NCBI GenBank assembly: GCA_032209605.1
Contig: JASFXZ010000013.1
Span: forward strand, 10,871,901-10,935,900
DNA from: Mactromeris polynyma
Taxonomy: Eukaryota; Mollusca; Bivalvia; Venerida; Mactridae
Length of the DNA: 64,000 nt
Direction of reading: 5' to 3'
Numbering within the stretch: position 1 is the stretch's first letter; every line of letters begins with the position of its first letter. Of this stretch, positions 13,015 to 26,316 are shown piece by piece. The position numbers were made by a program, and so were the translations under genes. Below the pieces are notes generated by a model. The model was not told the origin of the DNA. It saw nothing but the letters and a program-made list of their open reading frames with translations, and ran no database searches.

Positions 13015-15362
13015 ATGAAATTCGCCTTCACTGTGTTTCTCGTGGCGTTTGTCAGCCATTGTTTGGCTGAAGAACCTCATTGTTCTAAATATGACTTTGA
13101 AGAAAAAGTTTTGAAGAAACTAATCAGAGTGGAGTTTGACGCGGAAAGAATGAAATCTGAAGTGGACGAATCGTTAAAGAAAATTGAATCATTAAATAGT
13201 GAGGTGAAGGGCTCTATAAATGACTTTGATGTGAGAATAGCAGAGTCTATTAAGCACGTCAGAGAAAATGTAAGCGAAGTACTTGCTGGCCTGGACGAGA
13301 AGTTTTCTGCATTGGAACAGAGAAATTTGAACGAACAACAGAAGAAATTAGACGAGATTGCAGCAGGTATATATAATATTTAGGGATTGAATGTTTCGAA
13401 GTCTGTAACAACTGTAAACGCACTTCTTTCATTGTCGTACAATATGATATTATCTGTAAAATTTAGAAGATGTAGTTTTCTTTTCTTTTACGTAATTGCG
13501 ATGATCATGCAATATCACTAATTAATGTAGTTTGGTAGAAATATTTTTGAGATATTTCGAGGTTAAGTTTTGTCACTAAAGTCATATGATACAGCGAGTG
13601 AAGTATTACATTTTGTAGATCACAAGCTCTTGTGTGCGTATAATAACATTTGCAATTCAAATGGGTCGTTCGTTATACATAATATAAGACCTTCCAAAAC
13701 ATAAACTTAAATTGGATTACTTCATTTAAGCACTTGACGCTGCAGCACGAGTATATTACATCTAATTGGTTATCTTTCAAAACACCGCGGTGTTATAGTT
13801 ATATAAAGGTCAATGGCGTGTCCAGGGCTTGTAGGATATGTATCGAGGCATTACTGGAATTATGTGTCTACAGCGCCTTTCTCCTCGAGAAAACGTCTGG
13901 TGGTATTTTCATAAAAGTGTTATATACTCACTATGACAGACAGTTAATCCTGCATAATAATTGCTGAACATTATTTTCCATTTTGAGAATCATGTTTACG
14001 CAAGTGAGTACACGCGCCTGAAAAAGTGACGTCCTGTTATATGTTGATTGTCGATCGTACCTGTCTCGTGATTTTGTTATTACAAATACCTGTATATATT
14101 GACGCTTAAAGGCCAGAAAAGCGATCGTCGTCCGTACGTCCGTAAACAATAGCTTGTGAACACGATACAATCGTCAGTTTTGATTGTATCCCAATAAAAC
14201 TTCTACAGCAGTACGATATCTATGACAGCTCAATTCCTTTTGAAATCCAGCCAGATCCGCCCATGCGTGACTGGATTTTGGCCCTTGCAAGTGTCAAAAT
14301 TGCTGCATGTGTAATAGAGATTGCGAATACAATAGCGCCTTCATTGAATATCCGTAAATATGTTTGCCAAACGTATATAGTTGATAGATATCAACGAGTG
14401 TTCGGTTCCTTTCGAAAATCTGCCAGATCCGCCCATGCATGACTGTATTATGGCCCATAAAAATTGGCTAAAATAGAGCTTGTGAACAAATACAGCCTTA
14501 AAGTATTATACGATGTTTACCCCACTTTATACAGTAGTTAGTTATTTCTAAATCTCGGTTGTTTTCGAAAGCAAGCGATATAAGGCCATGTGTGACAGTA
14601 CTGTGTCCCCTTAAAATTGGAAAGAATTGAGATTTTGAACACAATAGCGCCTGCATTTATTATCCGATGTTTACCAAACTTATACAGTAATTCGAGATCT
14701 ATGAGTGCTCGCTTCCTTTCGAAAATCAGCAAGATCCGCCCCATGCATGATGCATTATGGCCCTTCAAATTGGCAATATTCCTATAATCAATAGAGCCTC
14801 CCGAAATGCCTTCTACAAACAGTGACACAATTTGGCCGGTCAGTAGAACACAAGCACTAATGGACCTCTTCTTTTAACTTGCATTGCATTGTGCACGATA
14901 AATGTATCGTACATAACAATAACATTCTATCGTTTCTTTGTAGAAAGCAAACTTAACCCTACGATCGTCTTCACGTCACGAAATCCACACAAATTAAAGC
15001 CTACAAGTGGAGAAACAATTATCTTCAAAACAACACTGACGAATCATGGTGGAGGGTATGACAACACAACCGGTGTGTTCACAGCCCCTGTTGACGGTGT
15101 TTATTTGTTTACTACTCAATTTTGCATTCTTTCTGGAAATAAATACATGTTCTATCGCATAATGCGTAATGGTACGTCAATCAAGGGGTCGTTGATTCAT
15201 GACGCAAGTTCTGATTTCTGCACAAGTTCAGATGCGATAATTGTAATGAAAGCGTCAGAACGGGTGTGGGTGGAGTGTGGCCGTACTTCTACATCAAGCG
15301 ATCTACTACATGAAAACATCGAGAAATGGAATACATTTTCTGGAGCACTGATTCACGTATAA
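13015..15362 (+). CDS. C1q domain-containing protein, copy B (2 exons)
   Basis: Exon 1 is 13015-13366 and exon 2 is 14944-15362, after a ctttgtag acceptor. The phase-1 junction gives 256 aa. It has the same design as copy A: an 18-residue signal peptide (MKFAFTVFLVAFVSHCLA), a coiled-coil stalk and a C1q head. Exon 1 is 9 bp shorter than in A and C, removing three residues after the QRNLN motif in the stalk. The first residues of exon 2 differ from A and C (ESKLNPTIVF against GSKPNPTIAF), while the second half (FCIL...MFYRIMRNGTSIKGSL...) agrees with C. A secreted defence or recognition role is inferred from the family. An AATAAA follows the stop by about 30 bp. Confidence 0.88.
14100..14860. 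repeat. Degenerate repeats in the C1q intron, unit B
   Basis: Same motif set as in A and C (cccatgcatgactg, aacacaatagcgcc) but clearly more diverged and without the 93-bp duplication. Confidence 0.55.
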
Positions 15363-17262
15363 GAGGCAAAAACGAATTCGACAAAGTGGATGACAATAAA
15401 TTACCTATCTAGGTAGACACGTATAATGTGAATTTAAACTAGAAAACTAGTGAGTAACAACAATGGGTTTTGAAAGATAAAATCCCTGCTTTGTTGGTGC
15501 CATAGCTGTATAATTGATTAGAAACAAGCAATAAATTGCACAAAAAACATGTAGTTATTTTTGTTTCTGGAAATGAATATTTAGTCGTTATATTTGAAAC
15601 AGGAAGAGTTTAAAACTCATCATTTTGAGTAAAGAGATCGAGACCAAAATGTCTGCAATAAAATATATGCCAATCTGTCCCATGTGTCAAATAGTTGAAC
15701 ATACATGTACCATGCTCTTGTAAACAGTAGCTAATTGATATATCAGTATGACTACATGAATAAAAGTTAGATTTGTCTGGTGACAGTTGCGTAATTATCG
15801 ACATTTGAACCAAACTTTCATCATAACAGTACCAAACCATGTTTTTTTCTTGATTACCAATTTACTAGAAGACAAAGACACATTAATAAAAGCTTATTTT
15901 GTTCACAATTCTGTACATTTATCCACTAGAACGTGTATTGTGAACACGGGCCAGTTTCTTAATCTTTGGAAAAAGGGCATACACATTATATACTCCACGC
16001 CATTAATAACGCAACTAAATTTGTCCGCGTAACCACGGTGATATTCTAATTCATAAACATAATTTCCTAAAGTTAATCAATTATGAAATAAGAATACAAT
16101 GGCTATAGTTTGATTTATTTTTGATGAATGATTTACACATTTTTTACACAATAAACCACGTTTTACATTTGGAACAAAATGATAACTAAGTGAAATAGTT
16201 TTTTTAGTATATATTAGTACATGTACTTTTATAGAATATATAGGCCAGCAGTTGGGTTTTTTTCTCGAAGAGAGTTTGAAACTAGCCTCTGTGAATTTGA
16301 ATCACGGTTTCGGTATGCTTATACAGGGGAGGTAATCTCAAATAAGCAGACAGCGCAGTAGATGTACTGGTACTCTCCCTTACCGGTTAACAACCTGAAG
16401 GGTAAGTAATTGGTATCCACATGATTTGTCGGTTTACAGACGTGACTGAACTGTATATACAAGAACGTTGAGATACAAACATCACAACCACTGATTTAGG
16501 TACAAGTAGGCCTACTCGTTTTAGTAACGCAGCAAACAGTCACACAGAGTTATCAATGCAAGACTCGTTTAACAATACATGTTAAATACTTTTTAACTAA
16601 TGTTTAACATACGTTTTAGATAACTGAAATTCATCTTGGAGAACAAACCTTTGTCAAGGCATCGTTTAATCTGTTACTACTGACCGTGTGTTAACTCTTG
16701 TCACATAAGCATCAACAGTATAACGCAATTTTGGTAGTCACACAACGCTCTGTCCATTTCATAATGGATCTGATGAGATTTTGGTACATCTTTTTTACTT
16801 AGGTCTACAACTGTCTACGGTATCGCCATTGAATACAATCGTCTTTACAGATTAGTGTTGTGTATAGTTTTGCAATTACTGTGATCAAACACTTAATGGC
16901 AATCACATTCCTTTGACCCTTAGATATACAGCAGAGGAACATGATTTCAAACTCATTTCTGTTCCAAGAAATTGTGTCCATCTTTAAAATGTATTCTGAA
17001 CAGCAAACAATTATTCATTGAGCATTTCTGTGGGCCGAATGTTTTACTAAAATAAAGCGACTGTGTTACAGTAATGAATTCATACAACCTGTAGGCAACT
17101 GTCTTTAATATTATATAATACAGTGAAGTTAATAATGATTAATTACTTAAATGGTATGTCGTTATCATACAAGTTGAACATGTAAATATGTAAGACACAA
17201 CAACATACAGAATAACAGCAGTTACATTTTTGTAATAGTCTATTTAAGGACTTTAACAATAT

Positions 17263-17335
17263 GTGTGTGCTTACTTCTTCATCAAGCAATGTAATATCAG
17301 AAGACAACGAGAGCTGTAGCACTGATAAACGAAAG
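17263..17335 (+). pseudogene. C1q exon 2 relic, unit B
   Basis: Counterpart of the relic at 6631-6714. It keeps the TSSSSNV and EDNES part but lost the WNTFSGAL stretch by a small deletion and lacks the stop context. The flank then matches the C1q 3' flank (aacgaattcgacaaagtggatgacaataaa). Non-functional. Confidence 0.65.
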
Positions 17336-20300
17336 GGAGGCCAAAACGAATTCGACAAAGTGGATGACAATAAATTACATACGTGTATCTAGGTAGACAC
17401 GTATAATGTGAATTTAAACTAGAAAACTAGTGAGTAACAACACTGAGTTTCGAAAGTTAAATCCCTGCTTTGTTGGTGACATGGCTGTATAAATTGATTT
17501 GAAACAAGCAATCAATTGCACAGAAAAACCAGAACATGTAGTTATTTTTTCTTTCTAGAAATAAATATCTAGTTGTTACATTTGTATATTTGAAACAGGA
17601 CGAGTTTAAAACTTAATTTTGGTAAAGAGATCGAGACCAAAATGTCTGCAATACAATCTGCGCCAATGTGTCCAATGTGTCAAAAAGTTGATCATACCAT
17701 GCTCTTGTAAACAGTAGCTACTTGATATATGCCGACAGTATGCCTACATAAATAAAACAAATGACTGGTGACAGTTGCGTAATCATCGACATTTGAACCA
17801 AACTTTTATCATAACAGTACCATACCATGTTATTTTCTTGATTACAAATGTACTGGAAGACAAAGACACATTAATAAAAGCTTTTTTTCACATGTAGTTG
17901 ACCATATCATGCTTTTGTAAACAGCTACTTGATATATGCTTACAGTTTGACTACATAAATAATGGTTTGAGGACAAATGACTAGCGATAGTTGCATAATT
18001 ATCGACAATTGAACCAAACTTTCATCATAACCATACCATGTTATTTCAAATTGTACTGGAAGCCAAAGACACACTTGTAATAATGATTTTATTCACAATT
18101 CAGTACATTGAACTACTAGCACGTGTATTTTGAACACCGGCCAGTTTCTAACTTTTAATGGAAAAAGGCCTAAACATATTATGTTAGTATGGTTATAGTA
18201 TACATAGGCCAGTAGTTGTTTTTTTTCAAAAGGAGTTAGAAACTAACCACTGTGAATTTGAATCACGGTGTCAGTATGCTTTTATTCTCGTACAGGGGAG
18301 GTAATCTCAAATAATCAGTCAATGCAGTAGATGCAGTGATACCCTCCCTTAGTGGTTCACATAACGTGAAGGGTAAGTAAATGGTCTTCACAACATGCTT
18401 TGTCAGTTTACAGACGTGACTTGACTGTATATACAAAACATAAGTGCAGCAATATAAACTCCTGTCACTGCAAGTCAATGGGTATGAGACAACAATAACC
18501 AATAAATACTCTTCCATTAAATACAAAACATTTTACTGCATCGCACATATCCTTTTGATTTAAGCCTCCAATAATAACAATACATGTAATAAGTGATGAA
18601 ATGACAGATTTGTTATTTTCAGTCTAGAACGTTTAATAAAACCATGTATATGTTTTACCTAAAATGAGTTTTGTTTCTCATGACATAAAATAGCTTTTAG
18701 AAAATAGTTTATATAACTAGTCCATTGTTTTCACATCACTTCTATACCAGTCACCAATAGTTCGATCTTATTAAAGAGATAATGAACAAGATGCCTTGTA
18801 AAGAGCTCCTGGTGAGGCAACCTCTGTCCGACCACGGTGAATTTGTGATTTAAGCCAGCAAGCACTTATTCTCTACAGATATTTGATTAACATGCCAACA
18901 TAAACATGAGGGACAAATAACTGAAGTTGAAGGGAGACAAAGTGGTCGAGGTCCTTACGCCTGATCCAAAGACTTAAAATTCAAATCCAACATTTGTGAA
19001 GGCTGAGATACAAACGTCACAATCGCTGATTTAGGTACACGTACTCGTTAGTAACCATGCAAGTAGTCACAAAGAGTTGCAGACTTGTTTCACAGTCTCG
19101 TGACGTACATTTGTAAAAATTGTTTTAACTATCGTTTAAACATACGTTTTATGTGACTGAAATTCAACTTGGAGAACAAACATTGGTCAATGCATCGTTT
19201 GATCTACTGATATTGTTTCGCAATGATCACATGTCATTTCTTGTCACATAAGCATCAACAATAAAATGCAATTGTGGTAGTCGCACAACAATCTCCTCAC
19301 GTTGAAGTACATCATAATATTTATAGATTTTAGTTGTGTATAGTTTTACAATTACTGTGATCAAACACTTATTGACAATTAGATTCTTTTTACCCTAGAC
19401 ATACAGCAAAGGAAATAGAATTCAAACTCATATCGGTCTCAAGAAAGTTTGTCCTTCTTTAAAATGTGTTCTGAATTTCAAACAAGTATTCATTAAGCAT
19501 TGATGTGGGCCGAATGTTTCCTCAATTTAAGCGATTGTGTCACATTACCGAATTCATACAACCTGTTTTTGCTCATGTGACGTACTTATGCAACAGCATA
19601 TACTATATACATATAGGTAAAATGCCCGCACCCTGGTGGCCATTTTTTTGCGGGAACTTAATCATCTTTGCATTCTTGTAAGAGGACCACTAGACGTTGC
19701 TTCACACCAGATATCAAAGCTGTAGACTTCATGGTTTTCGATTAAAAGATTTTCAAAGTTGTCTCTGTTAAAATCTATTTTCGCTCCTGTAACCTACTTA
19801 TGCAACAGACCAAAACCATTTACATATATATTGCTTTGAAGGAGGACCACATTAAATCAATCCTGTTTGGTCAAAATCAACCAAGCGGTTTAGGAAGAGA
19901 TGTCGTTTTTAGTTTCCATTATTAGTCGTGCAAAATTTCGGATGTAGCATATTTATTATTAGCATGAACATTCATTCTGTGTATGACTGTAGTGAAAATG
20001 AACACGAACGCTGGATTTTCTCTCTGATATTCAACAATAGACTTGCCTTTAAACAATCCAATCCTAATTATTTCTATCTGGCATCTTGCAAGGATAACCT
20101 CATATTCCTGTTCCACTTGTATTTCTCAAGCGTGTTTACGCATATGTTTATCTATGTCAAATGACTATCTTTTAATTATTTATTTAATTACATCGATTTG
20201 TTTCCTGTGATTAATACAATGTTCTCTTTTTTGAATTGTTATAAAGATGTTGCTACCTACATGAATGAAACATATATTTGCATACGTATATATGTTGATA

Positions 20301-22052
20301 TATCATTGCTGTGACAAATATTTTTCTTTTATCTTAAGTTAATTAGTTTACAGATAAGTAAGAATAATCCCATCAGTTACAATAGGTAGCATTTTATTGC
20401 CAACAATTTGACAATAGATTCGTTTTGGTTCAGATTCTGTTGGCAGAGATAGTTCTACAGATAATAAGTCGTCTTGTTATTTAACTACGAAGATACCAGG
20501 TGCATATTTAAACGTAGCTAGCAGTCTTGCTTCAATTTTGGCAATATTTAAACAAAATTTCATCAGTCACAGAACTTTTGATATATCCCTCGATAACAAA
20601 AACCGAGCACTCATTTCATACTGGAAATATAACGCCTCTTTTAAAATAGTTTCATCAAGATAAAATAAAGAAGAACGTGGGAAAAGTTTCTTGCTACATG
20701 GAGCACATGTTCATTCTATACTGGACAGAAACAATAATTATCCTGCGGATTCACATAAATTTTGTAGTTTTTATGTGAACACATTAAGATATCTTAATAT
20801 TTTAAAATTTTGTAAACAGCTAGGAAGTATTCAACGTTGCTAACTGTAACCGTAATGGAAGCACCTATCTTAAGCTTCAATTACAGGAAGATACTCAACC
20901 GACGCAATACGAAACAGGCGCCGGACGTTTATTTATGAGATCGTTGCAAACTCGGTATGGAAACGCAGAGCTGTAGAAGAACAATACTTTTTATTGCATC
21001 TTTGTGATTAAGCAGTGTGGTCCTTATGGACGGAATCGGTCGGTCCTGAAGCGACGACACATGTCGCATAGGTAAGCGTTTCCTTAAACTGAACATAATA
21101 TGATTGCTGCCATTTTTATTCACTCTGAAAAGTCTGTAGTTAACTGTATTCATCATGGTGCTCGAGCGTATAAGTCAAATAAAGTTCAAAGGGTATCTCC
21201 ACATATTTTCAAATACTTTCTGATTACAAAGGTAGGATTACAGACAATATCCTAGTATTTTAGGTCAGGGCTTTTCTGGTAAAATATTTGTGATCAATAT
21301 GCACAATGCACAAATTGTCTATAACTTTCCTAGTATTTTAGATCATGATAAATCTGGTAAAGTATTTTGATCCATATGGACAGTGCATAAATTATCTATA
21401 CCTTTCATTGTATACATGAGCGTGTGTTAACTGGGTAATGAAAAGTATTTATTTTCATTCTGGTAGCAGAACACATCCCAACTCATCAAATTACGTAAAT
21501 TTAAGTCTGGCTAGTGGATTTCTAGAGCCCTGTCCTAACTTATTAAATCCAGTATATGTAGCTGCATTTACATAACGTGTGGGTCGAATAAATTCCAACT
21601 GCGTGAGTTGTTATATTTGTTTTCAGAAACGCGAAATTAATGCAAGTTTCCAGGAAGCGCAGAGACAGTCTGTCTGGGTAAAAGTAAACATATGGTGCAC
21701 CAATTTCTCCACCACAAGGATCTGCGATTTTGACACTCTCGGTTTATGCAGCGTTAATTATGTGCATGCTTAACTACAGATTAAGTCGGTGCAAGAGAGT
21801 CCCGAGTACAGCGTAAATAGTTCCAAGTACCTGTGATGTAGCCACATAGATATAACAAATATTTCGTAAATTCATTATGATATGTTATTCCATGAGAGAA
21901 ATGTTTGTTATCTCTTCTGTAAATGACCTCATTTCAAGAAAATGCAACACGGGATGTCACAATGTGCAAGCAGGAAACAATATTTACTCCATACAGTCAC
22001 TTCGTTTTCATATTGTCATAAGGGGTAAATACTGCTTCCTGTCAGTGCATGG

Positions 22053-22088
22053 TGACGTCACATGTAACGTTTTCTGGATATGACGTCA
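22053..22088. promoter_or_regulatory. Paired CRE (TGACGTCA) sites, unit C
   Basis: TGACGTCA at 22053-22060 and 22081-22088, 28 bp apart as in units A and B, about 1.65 kb before the C1q start. Confidence 0.4.
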
Positions 22089-23730
22089 CTTAAAGTAGCG
22101 GTTGGAAATCGTACAGCGGCTCTCATATCAGAGTACATCAACGTAATAGTCTGCATTCATGCGGATACATAAATATATTCTGATCAAACCTGTGATTTAA
22201 CTGTGGACAATATCCTAGATGCTCCCCTTGTATTATGTTGATAATACGTACTATATGTCATGCATTGTCTTATTGGACTGTATACTACATATTTGTCATG
22301 TTACATGTTACTTGATGGGTATGTCTCTTGGTTTATAAATATCATATGTATATATATGCAAATATAGGTATGATACAAAGCTAGAAAATTGTTATGATAC
22401 TCATTGTCTGTACATAGGCATCATGCTAATCAAATCTATGAAGAGTTATAAAGTATTTTCTAGTTGCTAGACATACTAAGAGGCTGATTGCCCTCAGCAG
22501 ATACATTGATATGCATATAAATTTATATGTTCAGTATGTGTCTTAAAAAAGTCTAATAGGCAACGTGTTTGTGTGACTAAATGTATTAATTCGCTCCAGC
22601 TTTATACGACGTAGTTCGTGTTATGTAAAAACAGTAGATAATACAGCGAGTAACAAACGGTACGCTTTTTAACGCCAAAACAAACTTTATTTACTCCTCG
22701 CTCTGATATGCGCTTATAAATCAAATGTCAACTATAATAATAATATTTTCCTGTAATCACCATTAATTAGTAATCATGACTGTTGATGATTATTTAATAA
22801 TTACTTTGTGTTTGCACAAACAGTTTCACAGTCAAGTTCTTAGTGAATGTGGACAGATATATTAAAGCCTAAGGGTTATCTAGAGCCAATAAGTGAAATC
22901 GTGTTATAGAGATAATCTTCTTTTTTTTTAAATCAGATTTTATCAGTTCTCTTTGCGACCACAAAAAGTATTGTTAACAAAAACTCAATGAAAATCCTCG
23001 CATTCTTGGATGCATATGTTGCCATTGCTTAGAAAACAATAGCAATACAATAGATTTGAACTCCTTTATTTTGTGCAGTACATATTTTCACTTTTACAGA
23101 TGTTTACCAGCTTTACTTTGAATTCAGTACAAGTAACGTAATGGCTCGGAAGTATTTTGATTTGCCTGATGGAGAACTATCAATAGAGACAGTAAAATGT
23201 CAATTCAAGCAGTGAGAGGTGTAGATTCTGTGACAAGATATTTGAAATGCTTATTTTCAAATATGATTAATTAATTATATAGCTGTTCTTGTGTTTATGT
23301 ACTAGTCGTAAATATATCTTCCATAAGTTTATATAGAAAGTAACCACAATTACCTTGACTAATAGAAAGAAATGCACGTGTATCTCGGACCAGATGTAGC
23401 ATGAGGTCAACGGTCGACGTATTTAATGGCATATATATGATACTTCACTGTTTAAAACACAATTGTTATGAAATATATAATTATATTGTTTTCTTTTTTA
23501 TCTAGTTTATTTAAATCAGGTGTGAACACTGATAAAATAACTTACATATTCTAGTACAGAATTGTGTCTCATAACCGATGTTAGTATGCTGATCAGTACA
23601 ACTTGCGCAATAACCCTCGGTATATTATCAGATTGGCAAACTTTTTCTCTACTACATTTGTAATAGATTTTCAAGTATTCCACATTTATGTTTTCTGTCA
23701 GCTCGAGTTAACATCTATCATAGCGGAAAT

Positions 23731-26316
23731 ATGAAATTCACGTGCACTGTGTTTCTCGTGGCGTTTGTCAGCCATTATTTGGCTGAAGAACCTCATTGTT
23801 CTAAATATGACTTTGAAGAAAAAGTTTTGAAGAAACTAATCAGAGTGGAGTTTGACGCGGCAAGAATGAAATCTGAAGTGGACGAATCGTTAAAGAAAAT
23901 TGAATCATTAAATAGTGAGGTGAAGGGCTCTATAAATGACTTTGATGTGAGAATAGCAAAGACTATTAAACTCATCAGAGAAAATGTAAGCGAAATACTT
24001 GCTGGCCTGGAGGAGAAGTTTTCCGCGTTGAAACAGAGAAATCAAAACTCATTGAACGAACAACAGAAAAAATTGGACGAGATTACAGCAGGTACATATA
24101 ATATGTCGTGCTTGAATAATGTGAAGTCTGTAACAACTGTAAACGCACCCCTTTCATTGTCGTACACTATGATTATTTCTGTAAAATTTAGAAGATGTAG
24201 TTTTCTACCTTTTACGTAATTGTGATGCTCATGTAATATCACTAATAAATGTAGTTTGGTACACATATTTTTGAGATATTCGAGGTTAAGTTGTTCACTA
24301 AAGTCATATGATACAGCGCGTGTTGTATTACATTTTGAAGATCACAAGTTGTGTGCGTATAATAACATTTACACGTTCGTTGTACATAATATAAGACCTT
24401 CCAAAACATAAAATTAAATTGGATTACTTCATTTAAGCACTTGACGCTGCAGCACGAGTATATTACATCTAATTGGGTATCTTTCAAAACACCGCGGTGT
24501 AATAGTTATATAAATGTCAATGGCGTATCCAGTGCTTGTAGAATATGTATGCAGGCATTACATGAATTATGTGTCTACGGCGCCTTGCTCCCCGAGAAAA
24601 CATCTGGTGGCATTTTCATCTAAGTGTTATTTACTCACTAAAACAGACAGTTAATCTTGCGTAATAATTGCTGAACATTATTATCAACATGCACGCACAC
24701 TCTCTATCTGTTTGATTACCTTCTAAATTTTATTTTTTCCATTTTGAGAATCATGTGTACGCAACTGCGTACTTTCTGTACACGCGTCTGAAAGTGACGT
24801 CCTGTAAAATGTTTTCTTTGAATTCCATCATGAGTGTCGATCGTACCTGTCTCGTGATTTTGTTATTACAAATACCTGTATATATTGACACTTAAAGGCC
24901 AGAAAAGCGATCGTCGTCCGTAAGTCCGTAAACAATTGCTTGTGAACACAATAAAGTCGTCAGTTTTGATTGTATCCCAATAAAACTTATACAGCAGTTC
25001 GATATCCATGTGAGCTCGATTCATGACTGGATTTTGGCCCTTGCAATTATCAAAATTGCTACATGTATAATAGAGCTTGTGAACACAATAGCGCCATCAT
25101 TTAATATCCGTTGATATGTTTACCAAACGTATATAGTTGATATATATCCACGAGTGTTCGGTTCCTTTCGAAAATCTGCCAGATCCGCCCATGCATGACT
25201 GGATTATGGCCCTTGAAAATTGGAAAATGTCCTATAACTGAGCGTGTGAACACAATAGCACCTTCATTTATTACCACCAGCCCATGTATGACTGGATTAT
25301 GGCCCTTGAAAATTGGAAAATGTCCTATAACTGAGCGTGTGAACACAATAGCACCTTCATTTATTACCACCAGCCCATGTATGACTGGATTAAGGCTTGT
25401 GAAATTATCAAAATTGCTAAAATTGAGCTTGTGAACACAATAGCGCCTTTATTTATTATCCGATGTATACCAAACTTATACAGTAATTGGAGACCTATGA
25501 GTGCTTAGCTCCTTTCGAAAACCAGCTAGCTATGCCCATGCATTGGGGTTATGACCTCTTGAATTTAACAAAAAATGCTATACATGAGCTTCTGAATAGA
25601 GCTTCCATTTTTTATATAATCGTCACCAAACTTTGACAGTAGTTTGATATCCATGAGATATCCTTGGTTCATTTTGAAGAACAGACAGATCCGCGCATGC
25701 ATGTCTGCATTATGGCCCTTCAAATTGGCAATATTTATGTAATCAATAGAGCCTCCAGAATGCCTTTTACAAACAGTGACAAAATTTGGCCGGCCAGTAG
25801 AGCACAGGCACTAATGGACCTCTTGTTTTAACTTGCATTGAATTGTACACGATAACTGTCTCATACATTACAATAACATTTTATCGTTTCTTTGCAGGAA
25901 GCAAACCTAACCCTACGATTGCCTTCACGTCACGAAATCCACACAAATCAAAGCCTACGGATGGAGAAACAATTATCTTCAAAACAACACTGACGAATCA
26001 TGGTGGAGGGTATGACAACACAACCGGTGTGTTCACATCCCCTGTTGACGGTGTTTATTTGTTTACGACCCAGTTTTGCATTCTTTATGGAGGCAAATTC
26101 ATGTTCTATCGCATAATGCGTAATGGTACGTCAATCAAGGGGTCGTTGATTTATGACGCAAATTCGGATTTCTGCACAAGTTCAGATGCGATAATTGTGA
26201 TGAAAGCGTTAGAACGGGTGTGGGTGGAGTGTGTGCGTACTTCTACATCAAGCGATCTACTACATGAAAACAACGAGAATTGGAATACATTTTCTGGAGC
26301 ACTGATTCACGTATAA
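23731..26316 (+). CDS. C1q domain-containing protein, copy C (2 exons)
   Basis: Exon 1 is 23731-24091, donor gtacat. Exon 2 is 25898-26316, after a tttgcag acceptor. The phase-1 junction gives 259 aa. It has a signal peptide (MKFTCTVFLVAFVSHYLA), where the Cys of copies A and B is Tyr, then a coiled-coil stalk and a C1q head ending FSGALIHV. The intron and exon 2 up to about residue 180 match copy A (GSKPNPTIAF). From FCIL onward exon 2 and the 3' flank match copy B. This mosaic points to gene conversion or unequal crossing-over. The reading frame is intact, so all three copies look functional. Ligand unknown. Confidence 0.88.
24890..25800. repeat. Degenerate repeats in the C1q intron, unit C
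   Basis: Almost identical to the intron of unit A, and unlike unit B. Part of the evidence for sequence exchange between A and C. Confidence 0.6.
25195..25380. repeat. 93-bp perfect tandem duplication in intron (unit C)
   Basis: Two 93-bp units (25195-25287, 25288-25380), the same duplication as at 3977-4162 and with the same borders. Confidence 0.85.

Larger units (their letters stand above)
10434..21226. repeat. Segmental duplication unit B (with second C1q gene)
   Basis: Second copy of the block. Its 5' part (10.4-13.4 kb) is closest to unit C, and its 18.2-21.2 kb part is almost identical to unit A 7.4-10.4 kb. Relative to A it has about 230 bp more in the 3' flank (about 16010-16260), which unit C also has. 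It lacks the 93-bp intronic duplication found in A and C. Confidence 0.9.
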
